A program made the translations under genes and the position numbers. From assembly GCA_944323485.1 (NCBI GenBank), contig CALUSR010000004.1:1-64000 (forward strand): 64,000 nt of DNA, read 5' to 3'. This stretch comes from Candidatus Gastranaerophilales bacterium. GTDB taxonomy: Bacteria; Cyanobacteriota; Vampirovibrionia; Gastranaerophilales; CAJFVJ01. The notes beneath the pieces are model-generated. The model saw only the letters and a program-made list of their open reading frames with translations, had not been told where the DNA came from and did not search any database. Positions 24,871 through 34,840 of the stretch are shown in pieces (the stretch's first letter is position 1; every line of letters begins with the position of its first letter).

Positions 24871-24905
24871 AAGCAAAAGCCCCCTTTTTTAGGGGGCTTT
24901 TGCTT
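24871..24905 (+). terminator. Terminator of aminotransferase gene
   Basis: A 15-base perfect stem (24871-24885 with 24891-24905, core AAAGCCCCCT) closes on five T and is followed by T-rich sequence. It lies just past the stop at 24857. Confidence 0.9.
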
Positions 24906-24997
24906 TTATTATAAATAGCTGATTGGTATTAACTTAGAGGGTATAGTGAGAAAGTTTTAGTGGTGTTTAAATATAGTTGCCGAAATAGAGGAGTTTT

Positions 24998-25714
24998 ATG
25001 CACACTATGGTTAAATTATTATTATCTGTTGTGATGATGTTGGTTATTCAATTTTCTGTTGTTTCTTCAGCATATTCTTATTCAACGGAAGAGATGGCGA
25101 CGATAGATGTTTATGAAAAAATAACACCTTCTGTTGTTGTTATTGATGCAGATATAGAGGATGGAGTTTCAAGCGGAACAGGAGTTATTATTGACAAATC
25201 AGGGATAATTCTCACAAGTTCACATGTTATAGAGGATACAAAGGATATAAATATTACTCTTTATAATAATGAGAAGTACAAAGCCAGATTACTGGCCGTT
25301 ATGGGTGAGAATAATGATCTTGCTCTTTTGAAGATTGAACCTAAAAAGTCTTTGCAAACAATAAAACTTGGTGATTCAAAAAGAGTAAAAGTAGGACAAA
25401 AAGTTCTTGCTATAGGCAACCCTTTCGGTTTTAGCGGAACGCTGACAACAGGTATAATCAGCAGAATAGACTATGAACGCAATAAAATTCAAACCGATGC
25501 AGCGATAAATCCTGGCAGCTCAGGAGGTCCTCTTGTTAATATGGATGGAGAGGTTATCGGGATTAATCAGTCAATTTATAACCCCGACAACAATAAATCA
25601 AACATAGGAATAGGCTTTGCTGTTCCAGTGAATGCAGCAAAGCGCTTGATTTCCGAATATCAGACAACGAAAAAATTTGCAATACAGGATAAAAAGACAC
25701 TCTCAAAAAAATAA
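24998..25714 (+). CDS. HtrA/Deg-like periplasmic serine protease without PDZ
   Basis: Residues 1-28 are a signal peptide. The trypsin-like domain has the full triad: His76 (TSSHVIED), Asp107 (ENNDLALL) and Ser175 (NPGSSGGPLVN). The family-typical AIGNPFGFSGTLTTGIIS (138-155) is present. After the protease domain there is only a short Lys-rich tail, so the PDZ domains that gate usual DegP/HhoA proteins are missing. It is likely a periplasmic quality-control protease. The gene is monocistronic, followed by a palindromic hairpin. Confidence 0.92.
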   Translation: MHTMVKLLLSVVMMLVIQFSVVSSAYSYSTEEMATIDVYEKITPSVVVIDADIEDGVSSGTGVIIDKSGIILTSSHVIEDTKDINITLYNNEKYKARLLAVMGENNDLALLKIEPKKSLQTIKLGDSKRVKVGQKVLAIGNPFGFSGTLTTGIISRIDYERNKIQTDAAINPGSSGGPLVNMDGEVIGINQSIYNPDNNKSNIGIGFAVPVNAAKRLISEYQTTKKFAIQDKKTLSKK

Positions 25715-25725
25715 TATATCATCAG

Positions 25726-25763
25726 CTTAAAGACCGATTTTACAGTATAAATCGGCCTTTAAG
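25726..25763. terminator. Palindromic hairpin between convergent genes
   Basis: CTTAAAGACCGATTT (25726-25740) pairs with 25749-25763 with one mismatch and an eight-base loop. It sits between the protease gene and the 48-residue minus-strand gene, so it probably ends both transcripts, although the T tracts are weak. Confidence 0.6.
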
Positions 25764-25766
25764 CAT

Positions 25767-25913
25767 TTAACCGTTAAAAGCCGATATAATATTTGTTTGA
25801 GATGTCATATCCATATTGCTTTGATTGATTGTATTTATTGCTCCGCAGAACATCATGATAACCATGCCAATCCAGCATAACAATAAACACTTTTTAATAG
25901 TTTGTTTTGACAT
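25767..25913 (-). CDS. Small single-span membrane protein, 48 residues
   Basis: The frame from ATG 25913 has GGAG about ten bases upstream and a GAGG adjacent to the start. It begins MSKQTIKKC followed by one hydrophobic helix (about 10-25: LLLCWIGMVIMMFCGA) and a polar Asn/Gln-rich tail. It starts 60 bases after the stop of the 56-residue gene on the same strand, so both are probably one transcript. Family unknown. Confidence 0.55.
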   Translation of the reverse strand: MSKQTIKKCLLLCWIGMVIMMFCGAINTINQSNMDMTSQTNIISAFNG

Positions 25914-25973
25914 ACCTCATTCACTCCAAAGTCTTAGCCGTTCATTCTATCTTTCTTGTTTTTTTATTTTTTA

Positions 25974-26144
25974 TTAAGCTGCGAGGCTTAATGTACCTCC
26001 AAGGTTGTTTGCTACTTGTCCAGCTGTTTCAGGTGCTTGTTGATGATGTGCTACTTGTCCAGCTGTTTCTACTGCTTGCTGTTCTTTTGGTGGGATTTCA
26101 CTGTTTGCGCCAAAAGAAATACCGAAAATTGCTGAATTACCCAT
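25974..26144 (-). CDS. Small protein with ETAGQVA repeat, 56 residues
   Basis: AAAGGAG eight bases before the ATG is one of the best ribosome sites in the window. The protein begins MGNSAIFGISFGANSEIPP and holds a tandem repeat, AVETAGQVAHHQQ and APETAGQVANN. It ends with a hydrophobic LGGTLSLAA. No export signal is seen. It may be highly expressed. A variant of the shared GAAA/GCAA-N17-TTTTTAT element lies 61 bases upstream of the start. Function unknown. Confidence 0.65.
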   Translation of the reverse strand: MGNSAIFGISFGANSEIPPKEQQAVETAGQVAHHQQAPETAGQVANNLGGTLSLAA

Positions 26145-26204
26145 AATAGAAATCTCCTTTAATACTCTTAATACCTATTCACTTATTTAAAACGCTTATA
26201 TTAT

Positions 26205-26233
26205 AATAAAAACAATTTGTTCTTTTAATTTTC
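26205..26233 (-). promoter_or_regulatory. GAAA-N17-TTTTTATT element (weaker copy)
   Basis: On the minus strand GAAA (26230-26233) is followed after exactly 17 bases ending in TTG by TTTTTATT (26205-26212). It fits the element shared by several lineage-specific genes except for one base in the upstream box. Confidence 0.4.
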
Positions 26234-26376
26234 ACAAAAAAACTTTATTGTTACATTTTTTAATATTTTGTGATAAATTTGTTGTTGACGATTTTTTATA
26301 GTAATATACAAGAGATAAAATTAATAAAAACTTGTGTTGTGTATATATTAATCTTGAAGAATGGAGAGGACAGAAA

Positions 26377-26832
26377 TTGATACTATCACCTCAGGTTGCT
26401 CTTCCCGATAACAAAAAGGAATTGCATGGAACATATTTAGGAAGACATATTCTAGCAGAATTTTTTGACTGCGATTCGAACATTATTAACAGTGTTGATT
26501 TGGTTGAAAAACATATGACTGATGCTGCAATAAAATGCGGTGCAACAGTTGTCCAGAAGTGTTTTCATATGTTCAGTCCGCATGGTGTAAGCGGAGTTGT
26601 TATTATCTCCGAGTCGCATCTGGCTATTCATACATGGCCCGAGTTAGGGTATGCAGCGGTAGATTTGTTTACCTGTGGAGAATCTTGCGACCCGAAAGTT
26701 GCTTATGATTATCTGAAAAAAGTATTTTCATCAAAGAAGGGTTCTTTCTCTATTTTGAAGAGAGGAATTCTTTCGAAAGATATGCTCAAGGTTGATGAGA
26801 AGCCTTTCGAACTGAAAGAACAGATTTCATAG
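26377..26832 (+). CDS. speD: S-adenosylmethionine decarboxylase proenzyme
   Basis: SpeD decarboxylates S-adenosylmethionine to supply the aminopropyl group for spermidine. The 151-residue protein has the self-cleavage site ISESHLAIHTWPE; cleavage before Ser80 makes the pyruvoyl group. Cys100 (DLFTCG) and LHGTYLGRHILAEF are also family-typical. The start is taken as TTG 26377, with AGAGG seven bases upstream; the frame extends to 26332 but without a ribosome site. speE follows 21 bases later. This is the class 1B bacterial form. Confidence 0.92.
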   Translation: MILSPQVALPDNKKELHGTYLGRHILAEFFDCDSNIINSVDLVEKHMTDAAIKCGATVVQKCFHMFSPHGVSGVVIISESHLAIHTWPELGYAAVDLFTCGESCDPKVAYDYLKKVFSSKKGSFSILKRGILSKDMLKVDEKPFELKEQIS

Positions 26833-26853
26833 TATCAGCAGAGGATTACGTGG

Positions 26854-27708
26854 ATGGGTGTGATGGATTTAAAATACACCGAGCTCAATGAGCTTGGGTT
26901 CGGGGTTACTATGGAAACACAAAATGTTCTCTATAGTGCCAAGACGGAATATCAAACAATTGATATATTGGAAACACAGGGGTTAGGAAAAGTTCTGTTG
27001 CTTGATGGTCTTGTTATGACAACAGAGAGGGATGAATTTTTCTACCATGAGATGATTTCTCATATTCCTATGAATTCTCATCCTAATCCTGAAAGAGTTC
27101 TTGTTATCGGCGGCGGAGACGGCGGTACTGTCAGAGAGGTACTGAAACATGATACAGTAAAAGAAGTTGTTCTCTGCGAGATAGATGGAATGGTTATAGA
27201 TGCCTGCAAGAAGTATCTTCCATCAATAGCCGGTATGCTTGATGATGAGAGAGTTGATATTCAGGTAAGAGATGGTATTGAATATATATCTCAACAGGAA
27301 GATGCTTTTGATATAATTTTGATTGACTCAACAGATCCTATGGGACCTGGAGAGGGATTGTTTACTGAAGAATTTTATTCAAATGTAAACAAAGCTCTCA
27401 AAGAAGGCGGGATTATGTGTGCACAGTCAGAGTCACCTTTTGTTCAACAACGACAGATGAAAATGGCTTATCCTCTTTTGAGAAAGGCATTTCCTAAGGT
27501 GAATACATTCCTTGGTCCTATTCCGACATACCCTGGAGGATACTGGAGCTGGGCTTTCTGTTCGAATACTGTTGAGCCATTGAGTTTTATTGCAGAAGAC
27601 AGGGTTCAAAAGATTGCAAAACAGGCTAAGTTGTATAATCTTGATATTCACAAAGCTGCTTTTGCTCTGCCTAACTTTGTAAAAAAACTTGTAGGTCAAG
27701 ATGTTTAG
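26854..27708 (+). CDS. speE: Spermidine synthase
   Basis: The 284-residue protein transfers the aminopropyl group from decarboxylated SAM to putrescine. The nucleotide site is LVIGGGDGGTVREVLKH (84-99). The catalytic region has DIILIDSTDPMGPGEGLF, in which the Asp residues contact putrescine, and GGYWSWAFCS is typical near the C-terminus. AGAGGA seven bases before ATG 26854 supports this start over the internal ATG 26863. Its stop overlaps the agmatinase start by eight bases, so the two are translationally coupled. Confidence 0.95.
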   Translation: MGVMDLKYTELNELGFGVTMETQNVLYSAKTEYQTIDILETQGLGKVLLLDGLVMTTERDEFFYHEMISHIPMNSHPNPERVLVIGGGDGGTVREVLKHDTVKEVVLCEIDGMVIDACKKYLPSIAGMLDDERVDIQVRDGIEYISQQEDAFDIILIDSTDPMGPGEGLFTEEFYSNVNKALKEGGIMCAQSESPFVQQRQMKMAYPLLRKAFPKVNTFLGPIPTYPGGYWSWAFCSNTVEPLSFIAEDRVQKIAKQAKLYNLDIHKAAFALPNFVKKLVGQDV

Positions 27709-28555
27709 GACTCCGTTTATTTCAAAAAACTGGATGGCGTCTGATGAAACTCCGAATAATTCAGAGTGGATTATGATTGGTGTTCCATTTGACGGGACAT
27801 GTTCTTTTCGTCCGGGGACGAGATTTGCACCGGAGCAAATCAGAGTTGCATCAAGGGGAATAGAAACTTATTCGCCTTATTTTAACAAAGATTTGGATGA
27901 TATATCTTTTTATGATGCAGGAGAGCTTGATTTGCCTTTTGGCAACACTCAGAGAGTTCTTGATATGGTATATGACGTAACGAGAGAAGTTCTTGTTGCA
28001 GGGAAAAAATATTTTGGTATAGGCGGCGAGCATCTTGTATCTTATCCGGCTATAAAAGCTTATTATGAAAAGTATCCTGATTTGTATGTTGTTCACTTTG
28101 ATGCTCATACTGATTTGAGAGATGAATATTTGGGAGAGGCTCTCTCACACTCTACAGTTATAAAGAAAGTTGCCGATTTAATCGGATTTGATAACCTTTC
28201 GCAAGTAGGGATAAGGTCAGGAGAGTCTTATGAATTTGAGCTTATGAAAAAACATAATACTCTTGTGAAATCAGCGGAAGACTTTAGAGATATTCTCTCC
28301 GGTATAAAAGGCAGACCGGTTTTTATAACACTTGATTTGGATGTCCTTGACCCTTCGGTCCTTCCGGGAACAGGTACTCCTGAGGTGGGCGGATTTTCAT
28401 TCTCGGAGTTGATGAGTTATTTCAAAGTTCTGGCTGATTCAAATATTGTCGGGATGGATATGTTAGAGCTATCTCCGTTTTTGGATACAAGTGCAAATTC
28501 AACGGTTGCAGCTGCTAAAGTTGCCCGTGAGATGCTTTGTGTTGCCTCGAGATAA
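27701..28555 (+). CDS. speB: Agmatinase (arginase family)
   Basis: The 284-residue ureohydrolase carries the manganese motifs GGEHLVSYP (His111), FDAHTDLR (Asp134, His136, Asp138) and ITLDLDVLDPSVLPGTGTPE. Agmatinase converts agmatine to putrescine and urea. With speD and speE upstream it completes a route from agmatine to spermidine. Its position makes agmatine the likely substrate rather than arginine. The arginine decarboxylase that would make agmatine is not in the window. It overlaps speE by eight bases. Confidence 0.93.
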   Translation: MFRTPFISKNWMASDETPNNSEWIMIGVPFDGTCSFRPGTRFAPEQIRVASRGIETYSPYFNKDLDDISFYDAGELDLPFGNTQRVLDMVYDVTREVLVAGKKYFGIGGEHLVSYPAIKAYYEKYPDLYVVHFDAHTDLRDEYLGEALSHSTVIKKVADLIGFDNLSQVGIRSGESYEFELMKKHNTLVKSAEDFRDILSGIKGRPVFITLDLDVLDPSVLPGTGTPEVGGFSFSELMSYFKVLADSNIVGMDMLELSPFLDTSANSTVAAAKVAREMLCVASR

Positions 28556-28594
28556 ATTTTTCGTAACTTAAATATATATTTTTTGTTAAAGCTA

Positions 28595-28624
28595 GCAATT
28601 TTTTTTGGTGTTTATGTTTTTATT
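28595..28624 (+). promoter_or_regulatory. GCAA-N18-TTTTTATT element
   Basis: GCAA (28595-28598) is followed after 18 bases, ending in ATG, by TTTTTATT at 28617. It lies 40 bases before the ATG of the M16 peptidase gene. It matches the shared element apart from one extra spacer base. Confidence 0.4.
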
Positions 28625-28656
28625 TAAAATATAAACGTTTTTTTCCGGGAATAGTT

Positions 28657-31572
28657 ATGGTCGTAGATAATAGCTTTTTATATAATAACAAAACAGGTTT
28701 TCAACCGGCTTTTGTTCAAAATCAACAGCCTGCTCAGAATAATACTGCAGGATATTATTATAATTACGGGTATCCGCCTTATTTTGTTCAAAATCAGCAA
28801 TATACTCAAAATTCAGGCGGTTTGACTCCATATGATGTTACATCTTCTCTTCGTGCAAATACAATGAACTCATCTCAACCTGTTCCATATAGACAGGTTG
28901 CGACATTCAAAATTCCGTATAATCATAATGAAGCCAAGTTGTATCAACTTGCAAACGGTCAAAAAGTTATTATAATGCCAAAGAAGGGTCCTACAACCAT
29001 AAATACTTATGTCAAAGTCGGCTCGATGAATGAGGCTGATAATAAACGAGGCATAAGCCATTTTATAGAACATAATTTGTTTAACGGTTCATCGAAGCTG
29101 CAACCGGGTGAATTTGTCAGAAGGGTTAATGAAATCGGCGGTCGCTACAACGCAAGCACAGGATTTGCAACTACAAACTACTATATTCAATCGGTTATTC
29201 AAAAACCTGAAGACCTTGATAATATGTTGAATATTCATTCTGATATGCTGCTGAATCCGACTTTTTCTCAGGAGATGATTGAAAAGGAAAGAGGTCCTGT
29301 TGAATCGGAAATTCAGATGCTTGAGGATGATCCGAGTGCAGAGATTAACAGTATTATTTTGAAAAATCTGTTTCAGATTGACAGTTCAAGTATGGATTTA
29401 ATCGGCGGCAGTGTCAAAAATATTCAAAATATAACAAGAGACGATGTTGTTGATTATTATAATCTGTATTACACTCCAGATAACATGACAACTGTTCTTG
29501 TCGGAGATGTAAATCCTGATGAAGCTGTTGCTAAAATAGCAAAAGTGTTTAATTCATACAAACAGTCAAATCAGGCTTTAAAACATACGGAAGAACTCAA
29601 GCCGATAGACCATCCTGTCAGAGTTGACAGGACGAGTCATATGATTGATTCTTCTCTTGTAAATATGGCATTTGCAGGACCAAAAAATAATGATATAAAA
29701 GGGACTTATGCAACCCATCTTCTGATTGAAGCATTGGTCGGGAATGATGATGCCCGTTTGAGCAAACTTCTGACTCCTCTGAATACTGAGGCATCGGTTA
29801 ATATGGAGGTTGTAAGTTCTGATTATAATGCACCGACTTCTATGATGATAAGTGCAAACTTTGATCCTGATAAAACAGAAGAAGGACTGAAGGCGATATA
29901 TCAGGGAATTTATTCTATGCAGACTGTACCAATGTCAGAGCAGGAACTGAATATTGTCAAAAATAATTTCAAATATTCATTGAAAAATATCGCAGAAGAC
30001 TCTATGTCCATCACTCGTCTTATTGGCGGAAATATTACAAACTCAAACAGTATGGCTTTTTGTGATTTAGATAAGATTATCGACAGTATTACCCCTCAGG
30101 ATATAATGAATGCGGCTCGTTCTTATCTTGATTTGAACAGAGTATCAATAGGCGTTCTTCATCCTGAAAACAGCAGCAATTCCAAACAGCCTCAGGCAGC
30201 ATCTAAAACAAATCCTTCGGTTAACTTTTCAGGAGGAGTAGATTTTAATTTCGGAGAGAATATCTCATCAAGTGTTGAAGAGTTTAATTTGCCTAATAAT
30301 ATTAAAGCTTTTTATAACACAAATAATGAAACATCTCTTGCTGCATTTGATTTGAATTATCGTCATGATAATTTTGTTAATTCAAATCCGGCAGCTCCGA
30401 TGGTTTTATCCGGAATGCTCTCTGAAGGCTCTGCTCTGCGTCCGAAATCAGAGTTGTATTCAATTGCTAATTTGAATAATATAAAATTTGATTTTGGAGC
30501 TGCTCAGAGAGGTATTACCGCTATTGTCAATACAGAACCGGAAAAAGTAGCACTTGCAGCTGACCTTATCAATGAAATTCTTATGTATCCTGCATTTACG
30601 GAAGAAAATTTACAGAAGGTAAAGAATCAAATCAAGATGAATTATGCAAGTTCCTTGAAGAGTCCTTATGATAAAGTTCTTGAAGAATTGTATTCAGATG
30701 ATGATCCAAGAAGCAACAATATACGTAAGGTTATGGATAACATAGATGCTCTGACTCTTGATGATGTCAAAAAGTTCTATGCTGAATTAATGACAGGCAC
30801 AAAAGCCAGTGCGACCATCAGTGCTCCATCATCAGTAAAAAATATTGCACTGAATAAATTATTACAGATGCCGGCAGCTTCAGCACTTTATTCATATAAG
30901 CCGATAGATCCTCCAAAACCTCTTTCAAATACAAAAGTTTTGATAGAGGCAGAAGAAAAAAATCAGGCTCATATTACTCAGACTTTTCATATTAATGAAA
31001 CTGGCAATGTAAAAGATATTGCAGCACTTAATCTTATGAATTTGATTTTGGGAGGCAGTAGCAGTTCCCGCTTGTTCAATGATTTGAGAGAAACACAAAA
31101 GCTTGCTTATGCCGTTTCATCATCTTATGATTCAGCACCGAATGACGGTTTATTATCTCTTGATATTCTCAGTACTACTCAGGATAAAACAAACGGAACA
31201 AGCAGTTATGAAAACTTGCAAAAATCGCTTGACGGTTTCAAAAAACATCTTGATATGTTGAGAACAACGCCTGTTTCTGAACAGGAACTTGAAAATGCTA
31301 AAATGACCTATCTGAACAGGCTTTCAGCAGGTTTGGAAACGAATGCCGGTAAGGCTGATGCTCTTTCAGGTTCTGTTGCTACATATTATGGCAAGGATTA
31401 TCTTGATAAATTAATCGAAGCGGTTCATGAGATAGAACCTGAAGATATTCAAGCAATTGCAAACAAATATCTTTCGCAGCCGTCCGTAATATCTATTATT
31501 GCAAGTCAGAAAACGCTTGATGCGAATAAGGATTATCTTGCATCACTTGGTGAAGTTAAAGAGATTCAATAA
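28657..31572 (+). CDS. Two-half M16 zinc peptidase
   Basis: The 971-residue protein carries two M16 halves. The first has the inverted zinc motif HFIEH (135-139) and the distal glutamate Glu216 exactly 76 residues later, so it is active-like. The second half (from about 550) lacks the motif and is the structural half. Residues 1-75 are Asn/Gln/Tyr-rich with a repeated FVQNQQ and no signal peptide. The linker near residue 525 carries SVNFSGG, like the SFKG motif of other local proteins. It probably degrades peptides. It overlaps the convergent helicase gene by seven bases. Confidence 0.88.
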   Translation: MVVDNSFLYNNKTGFQPAFVQNQQPAQNNTAGYYYNYGYPPYFVQNQQYTQNSGGLTPYDVTSSLRANTMNSSQPVPYRQVATFKIPYNHNEAKLYQLANGQKVIIMPKKGPTTINTYVKVGSMNEADNKRGISHFIEHNLFNGSSKLQPGEFVRRVNEIGGRYNASTGFATTNYYIQSVIQKPEDLDNMLNIHSDMLLNPTFSQEMIEKERGPVESEIQMLEDDPSAEINSIILKNLFQIDSSSMDLIGGSVKNIQNITRDDVVDYYNLYYTPDNMTTVLVGDVNPDEAVAKIAKVFNSYKQSNQALKHTEELKPIDHPVRVDRTSHMIDSSLVNMAFAGPKNNDIKGTYATHLLIEALVGNDDARLSKLLTPLNTEASVNMEVVSSDYNAPTSMMISANFDPDKTEEGLKAIYQGIYSMQTVPMSEQELNIVKNNFKYSLKNIAEDSMSITRLIGGNITNSNSMAFCDLDKIIDSITPQDIMNAARSYLDLNRVSIGVLHPENSSNSKQPQAASKTNPSVNFSGGVDFNFGENISSSVEEFNLPNNIKAFYNTNNETSLAAFDLNYRHDNFVNSNPAAPMVLSGMLSEGSALRPKSELYSIANLNNIKFDFGAAQRGITAIVNTEPEKVALAADLINEILMYPAFTEENLQKVKNQIKMNYASSLKSPYDKVLEELYSDDDPRSNNIRKVMDNIDALTLDDVKKFYAELMTGTKASATISAPSSVKNIALNKLLQMPAASALYSYKPIDPPKPLSNTKVLIEAEEKNQAHITQTFHINETGNVKDIAALNLMNLILGGSSSSRLFNDLRETQKLAYAVSSSYDSAPNDGLLSLDILSTTQDKTNGTSSYENLQKSLDGFKKHLDMLRTTPVSEQELENAKMTYLNRLSAGLETNAGKADALSGSVATYYGKDYLDKLIEAVHEIEPEDIQAIANKYLSQPSVISIIASQKTLDANKDYLASLGEVKEIQ

Positions 31573-34500
31573 TCGAGTGATAATATTTCTTTCAAATCAT
31601 CATAAGTAAGAGATTTTCCTATATCTCTATCTGCTGATATGACAGAGTCGACGAGATTTCGTTTTCGTTCTTTCAGCTTTTGGATTTTTTCTTCTACGGT
31701 GCCTTTTGTAATAATTCTATAGACAAAGACTTTCTTTGTCTGCCCGATACGATAAGCTCTGTCTGTTGCCTGATCTTCGACAGCCGGGTTCCACCAAGGG
31801 TCATAGTGAATGACATAATCAGCACCCGTTAAGTTCAATCCGGTGCCGCCTGCTTTCAAGCTTATAAGGAATATTGGTATAGACGGCGTTGAGTTGAATC
31901 TTTCAACGGCTTCTTTTCTGTCTTTTGTCTGACCTGTGAGGTATTCATGACGTATGCCTTTCTCTTGCAGCCAGTTTCTCATAATATCGAGCATTTCAAC
32001 AAACTGACTGAAGATGAGAACTTTATGTCCTTCTTCAATGATTTCTTCAAGCATGGATTTGAGTTTTTCAAATTTACCTGATTCGTTAATACCTCTGATA
32101 TTATCTTTATCAAACAGACGGGGGTGGCAGCATATTTGTCGCAGACGCAGCAGAGCCGCAAATATTGAGAGTTTGTTCTTTTCAAAACCTCCGTTTGCTG
32201 CTTTATTGAAGATTTCCTGTTTTGTGCTGTCAAGAACTTCAAGATAAAACTCTCTCTGCTCAGGAGTCATCTCGCAGTATGCAATGTTTTCTACCTTATC
32301 AGGCAGGTCTTTTGCTACATCCCTCTTCATTCTTCTCAGTATGAACGGATAAATTTGTTTTTTTAGTCTTGATTCAACGGTTTTATCTCCTTTTTCCGTA
32401 ATAGGAACACCAAAGCGGTAGTTGAATTCGTTTATGTCATACAAAAAGTCCGGCATCAGAAAATCGAATATAGACCACAGTTCAGACAGTCTGTTTTCAA
32501 TTGGTGTTCCTGAAAGAGCAAATTTATGCTGTCCGTTTAGCATTTTTGTCGCTTGAGCTGTCTGCGAGTCGGCATTTTTTATATTTTGAGCTTCATCGAG
32601 AATAATAAATCTGAACTCATGTTTTTTCAAAAGTTCTATATCTCGCCTGATTATTGCATAAGATGTGATGACAATATCTGATGATTTTATGTTTTTATAT
32701 AAGCTGCTTCTTGTTGAACCTGTCAAATTTAGTGTTTTCAGCTCCGGAGTAAACTTCTTGATTTCGTTCTCCCAGTTGAATACGACTGTAGTAGGACAAA
32801 TGACAAGGGCAGGTTTCTTCTGTTTATTTTCCTCTTTTGCTTTTTGTATCATAGCGAGCGCCTGAAGAGTTTTTCCAAGACCCATATCATCGGCAAGGAT
32901 TCCGTTCAATCCGTAAGAATACAGGAACCACAGCCAGTTTAGACCTTTTATTTGATATTCTCTAAGGTCTGCATGCAAACCTTTTGGAAGTTCTATTTGC
33001 TCCATTGTATTGAATGTGCTGATTTGTCCCCAGAATTTTTCAAAAGTTTTGCTCATTGAGAAGACAACACCGAGTTCTTCAAGCTCTGATATAATACCCG
33101 CTCTGAAGGTTTTTATGTGATATTTTTTATCTTCCGTTTGGATTGCATCAAAGGCGCTCAGCGCTTTACCTATCATAAATAATGTTTGAGTCGGAACTTC
33201 TACATATCCTTTTCTGTTTATATAAAGATATTTTCTTCCCTGGCTCATATAATCATATAACAGTTCCATATCCACTCTGTTTCGGCCTATTTTGGCTCCG
33301 AGTTCGATATGGAAACTATCCGAGTTTTTGTCAAAATCAACTTTGGCTGTGAGATAAAGAGGCTTTTCACTTAGCTGTAAGAAATCCAGATCTTGCTCTG
33401 ATTCAAAGAACCATTCACGGGTTGCTCTTGGCATGTAGTAGTTGAAAAAGTCTATTGCTTCATCTTCATCAAGATACAGGTTATTTGTTTGCATAGGTAT
33501 AAACTTGCAGTCTACAAGCATTTCATAGGCTCTTTTTTCGAGTTTAAGATTTCTTTTTATCCAGTAAATCAAATCTTCTTTAGGATACTTTACCGTTACA
33601 TAAGGCGTTTTTTGTGTGAGTTTGCTGTATGGAACGAGTATTCCGTCGTAGTCAAAATCGAGAGAAGCTTTCAGTTTTCCTTCATTATCCCAGGTAAGTT
33701 TTACGACATTCTTCGGGAGGTGCTGAGAGAGGGTGAGCTTTTCCAGTGTTTCCGATATTTCAACATCCATAAGCTTTTTCAACTTTGGCAGTTCTTCATA
33801 AACAAACTTTCCTCCGTCAGCATCTCTTATATCGGTAAAAGTCGATTTTGTCAGATAATGAGGCAAAATAGCCACAGCAACATTTGTCGGGAAAACAAGA
33901 TTTTTGTACTGACCGTATTTGATTGTTCTTGAAAAATATTTAACCTCTTCAAAGGGTAAAACTTCTTCAGAATTTGGCGTATGCCAGTGCAGTGATAGCA
34001 AGACATTCCCTACGGCTGATACATTCACTGCAAGAACAAGCTTCCACTCATCATCAGAGAAAATAAGTCTTTTTTGTGATTCATAATCAATTACCTCCTC
34101 AAGGTGTTTCATATATTTGAGGAAGGTTTCAAACTTTTGAACGGGAATATCATACCACTGATATTTTTTCGAAGGCTTCAGCTGTTTGTACAATTCTTGA
34201 ACAAAGGCAAGTTCGACTCTTTGTATATCATTCAGCTCAAAAGACGGGTCAGCTTTTTGAGCAGCAATGAATGCTTTGAGAAGTCCTTCTATATCATCGA
34301 TAACTTTTTGAGTTTTTCTTTCGATTATTTGAATGCTGATAAACTTCGGTCTTTTATCAGGGTTGAGTACAAATTTGAATGCTGATTTGTAATTTTCAAT
34401 CGGAGGAGGGTTTTCGGCAGGGTATTCAAAAGTTTTTCCTGTTTCTTCCGTTATGTATTCATCGTAGTAGTGTCTTTTGACAGATTCAAGCCCGACAGCA

Positions 34501-34733
34501 ACAGCATGCTTGCACCATTCTTCTTCAAGCGGGCAGTCACATTTTGCGTGTATGCCCTCCTCATCAAAAGTTAGCTCTATGTTGTAGAAATCTTGAAAAT
34601 TGCCTTTTACTTTCGCTTTGACAATATTTTTTTCTCGACAAATATCAAGCAATTGAGATTCTTTGAAATAATTATACCCTCGTCTCCAACTGCCTGCGGA
34701 AGCTCTTTCCTTAATATATTTGAAATTCAGCAT
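31566..34733 (-). CDS. SWIM zinc finger SNF2 family helicase/ATPase
   Basis: The 1055-residue protein begins with a SWIM zinc finger (CDC at 65-67, then CKH at 74-76). A long middle region precedes the SNF2 motor: Walker A ILADDMGLGKTLQAL near residue 615, DEAQ near 712, and a helicase C domain with KVLIFSQFVEML and ATDRAYRIGQTKKV. These ATPases translocate on double-stranded DNA to remodel protein-DNA complexes; bacterial SWIM-SNF2 proteins (HepA-like) are linked to transcription or repair. The ATG at 34733 is taken; a TTG at 34748 is possible. It is convergent with and overlaps the M16 gene. Confidence 0.92.
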   Translation of the reverse strand: MLNFKYIKERASAGSWRRGYNYFKESQLLDICREKNIVKAKVKGNFQDFYNIELTFDEEGIHAKCDCPLEEEWCKHAVAVGLESVKRHYYDEYITEETGKTFEYPAENPPPIENYKSAFKFVLNPDKRPKFISIQIIERKTQKVIDDIEGLLKAFIAAQKADPSFELNDIQRVELAFVQELYKQLKPSKKYQWYDIPVQKFETFLKYMKHLEEVIDYESQKRLIFSDDEWKLVLAVNVSAVGNVLLSLHWHTPNSEEVLPFEEVKYFSRTIKYGQYKNLVFPTNVAVAILPHYLTKSTFTDIRDADGGKFVYEELPKLKKLMDVEISETLEKLTLSQHLPKNVVKLTWDNEGKLKASLDFDYDGILVPYSKLTQKTPYVTVKYPKEDLIYWIKRNLKLEKRAYEMLVDCKFIPMQTNNLYLDEDEAIDFFNYYMPRATREWFFESEQDLDFLQLSEKPLYLTAKVDFDKNSDSFHIELGAKIGRNRVDMELLYDYMSQGRKYLYINRKGYVEVPTQTLFMIGKALSAFDAIQTEDKKYHIKTFRAGIISELEELGVVFSMSKTFEKFWGQISTFNTMEQIELPKGLHADLREYQIKGLNWLWFLYSYGLNGILADDMGLGKTLQALAMIQKAKEENKQKKPALVICPTTVVFNWENEIKKFTPELKTLNLTGSTRSSLYKNIKSSDIVITSYAIIRRDIELLKKHEFRFIILDEAQNIKNADSQTAQATKMLNGQHKFALSGTPIENRLSELWSIFDFLMPDFLYDINEFNYRFGVPITEKGDKTVESRLKKQIYPFILRRMKRDVAKDLPDKVENIAYCEMTPEQREFYLEVLDSTKQEIFNKAANGGFEKNKLSIFAALLRLRQICCHPRLFDKDNIRGINESGKFEKLKSMLEEIIEEGHKVLIFSQFVEMLDIMRNWLQEKGIRHEYLTGQTKDRKEAVERFNSTPSIPIFLISLKAGGTGLNLTGADYVIHYDPWWNPAVEDQATDRAYRIGQTKKVFVYRIITKGTVEEKIQKLKERKRNLVDSVISADRDIGKSLTYDDLKEILSLDY

Positions 34734-34840
34734 AACTATAATAAACAAACTCCGCTAGTTGCTTTTCTTCTATATGCCATAGGCTGATTTTATTCTAGAG
34801 ATAGTATACTATAAACACTCTTAAATAATCAAAGTTTTTC

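Noticed and set aside
25907-26146. A 79-residue plus-strand frame
   Set aside because: The minus-strand 56-residue gene here has AAAGGAG and a repeat pattern; the plus frame has no ribosome site and a Leu/Val-rich mirror composition.
32000-34400. Several 60-147 residue frames inside the SNF2 gene
   Set aside because: They are all covered by a single 1055-residue helicase with motifs along its length.
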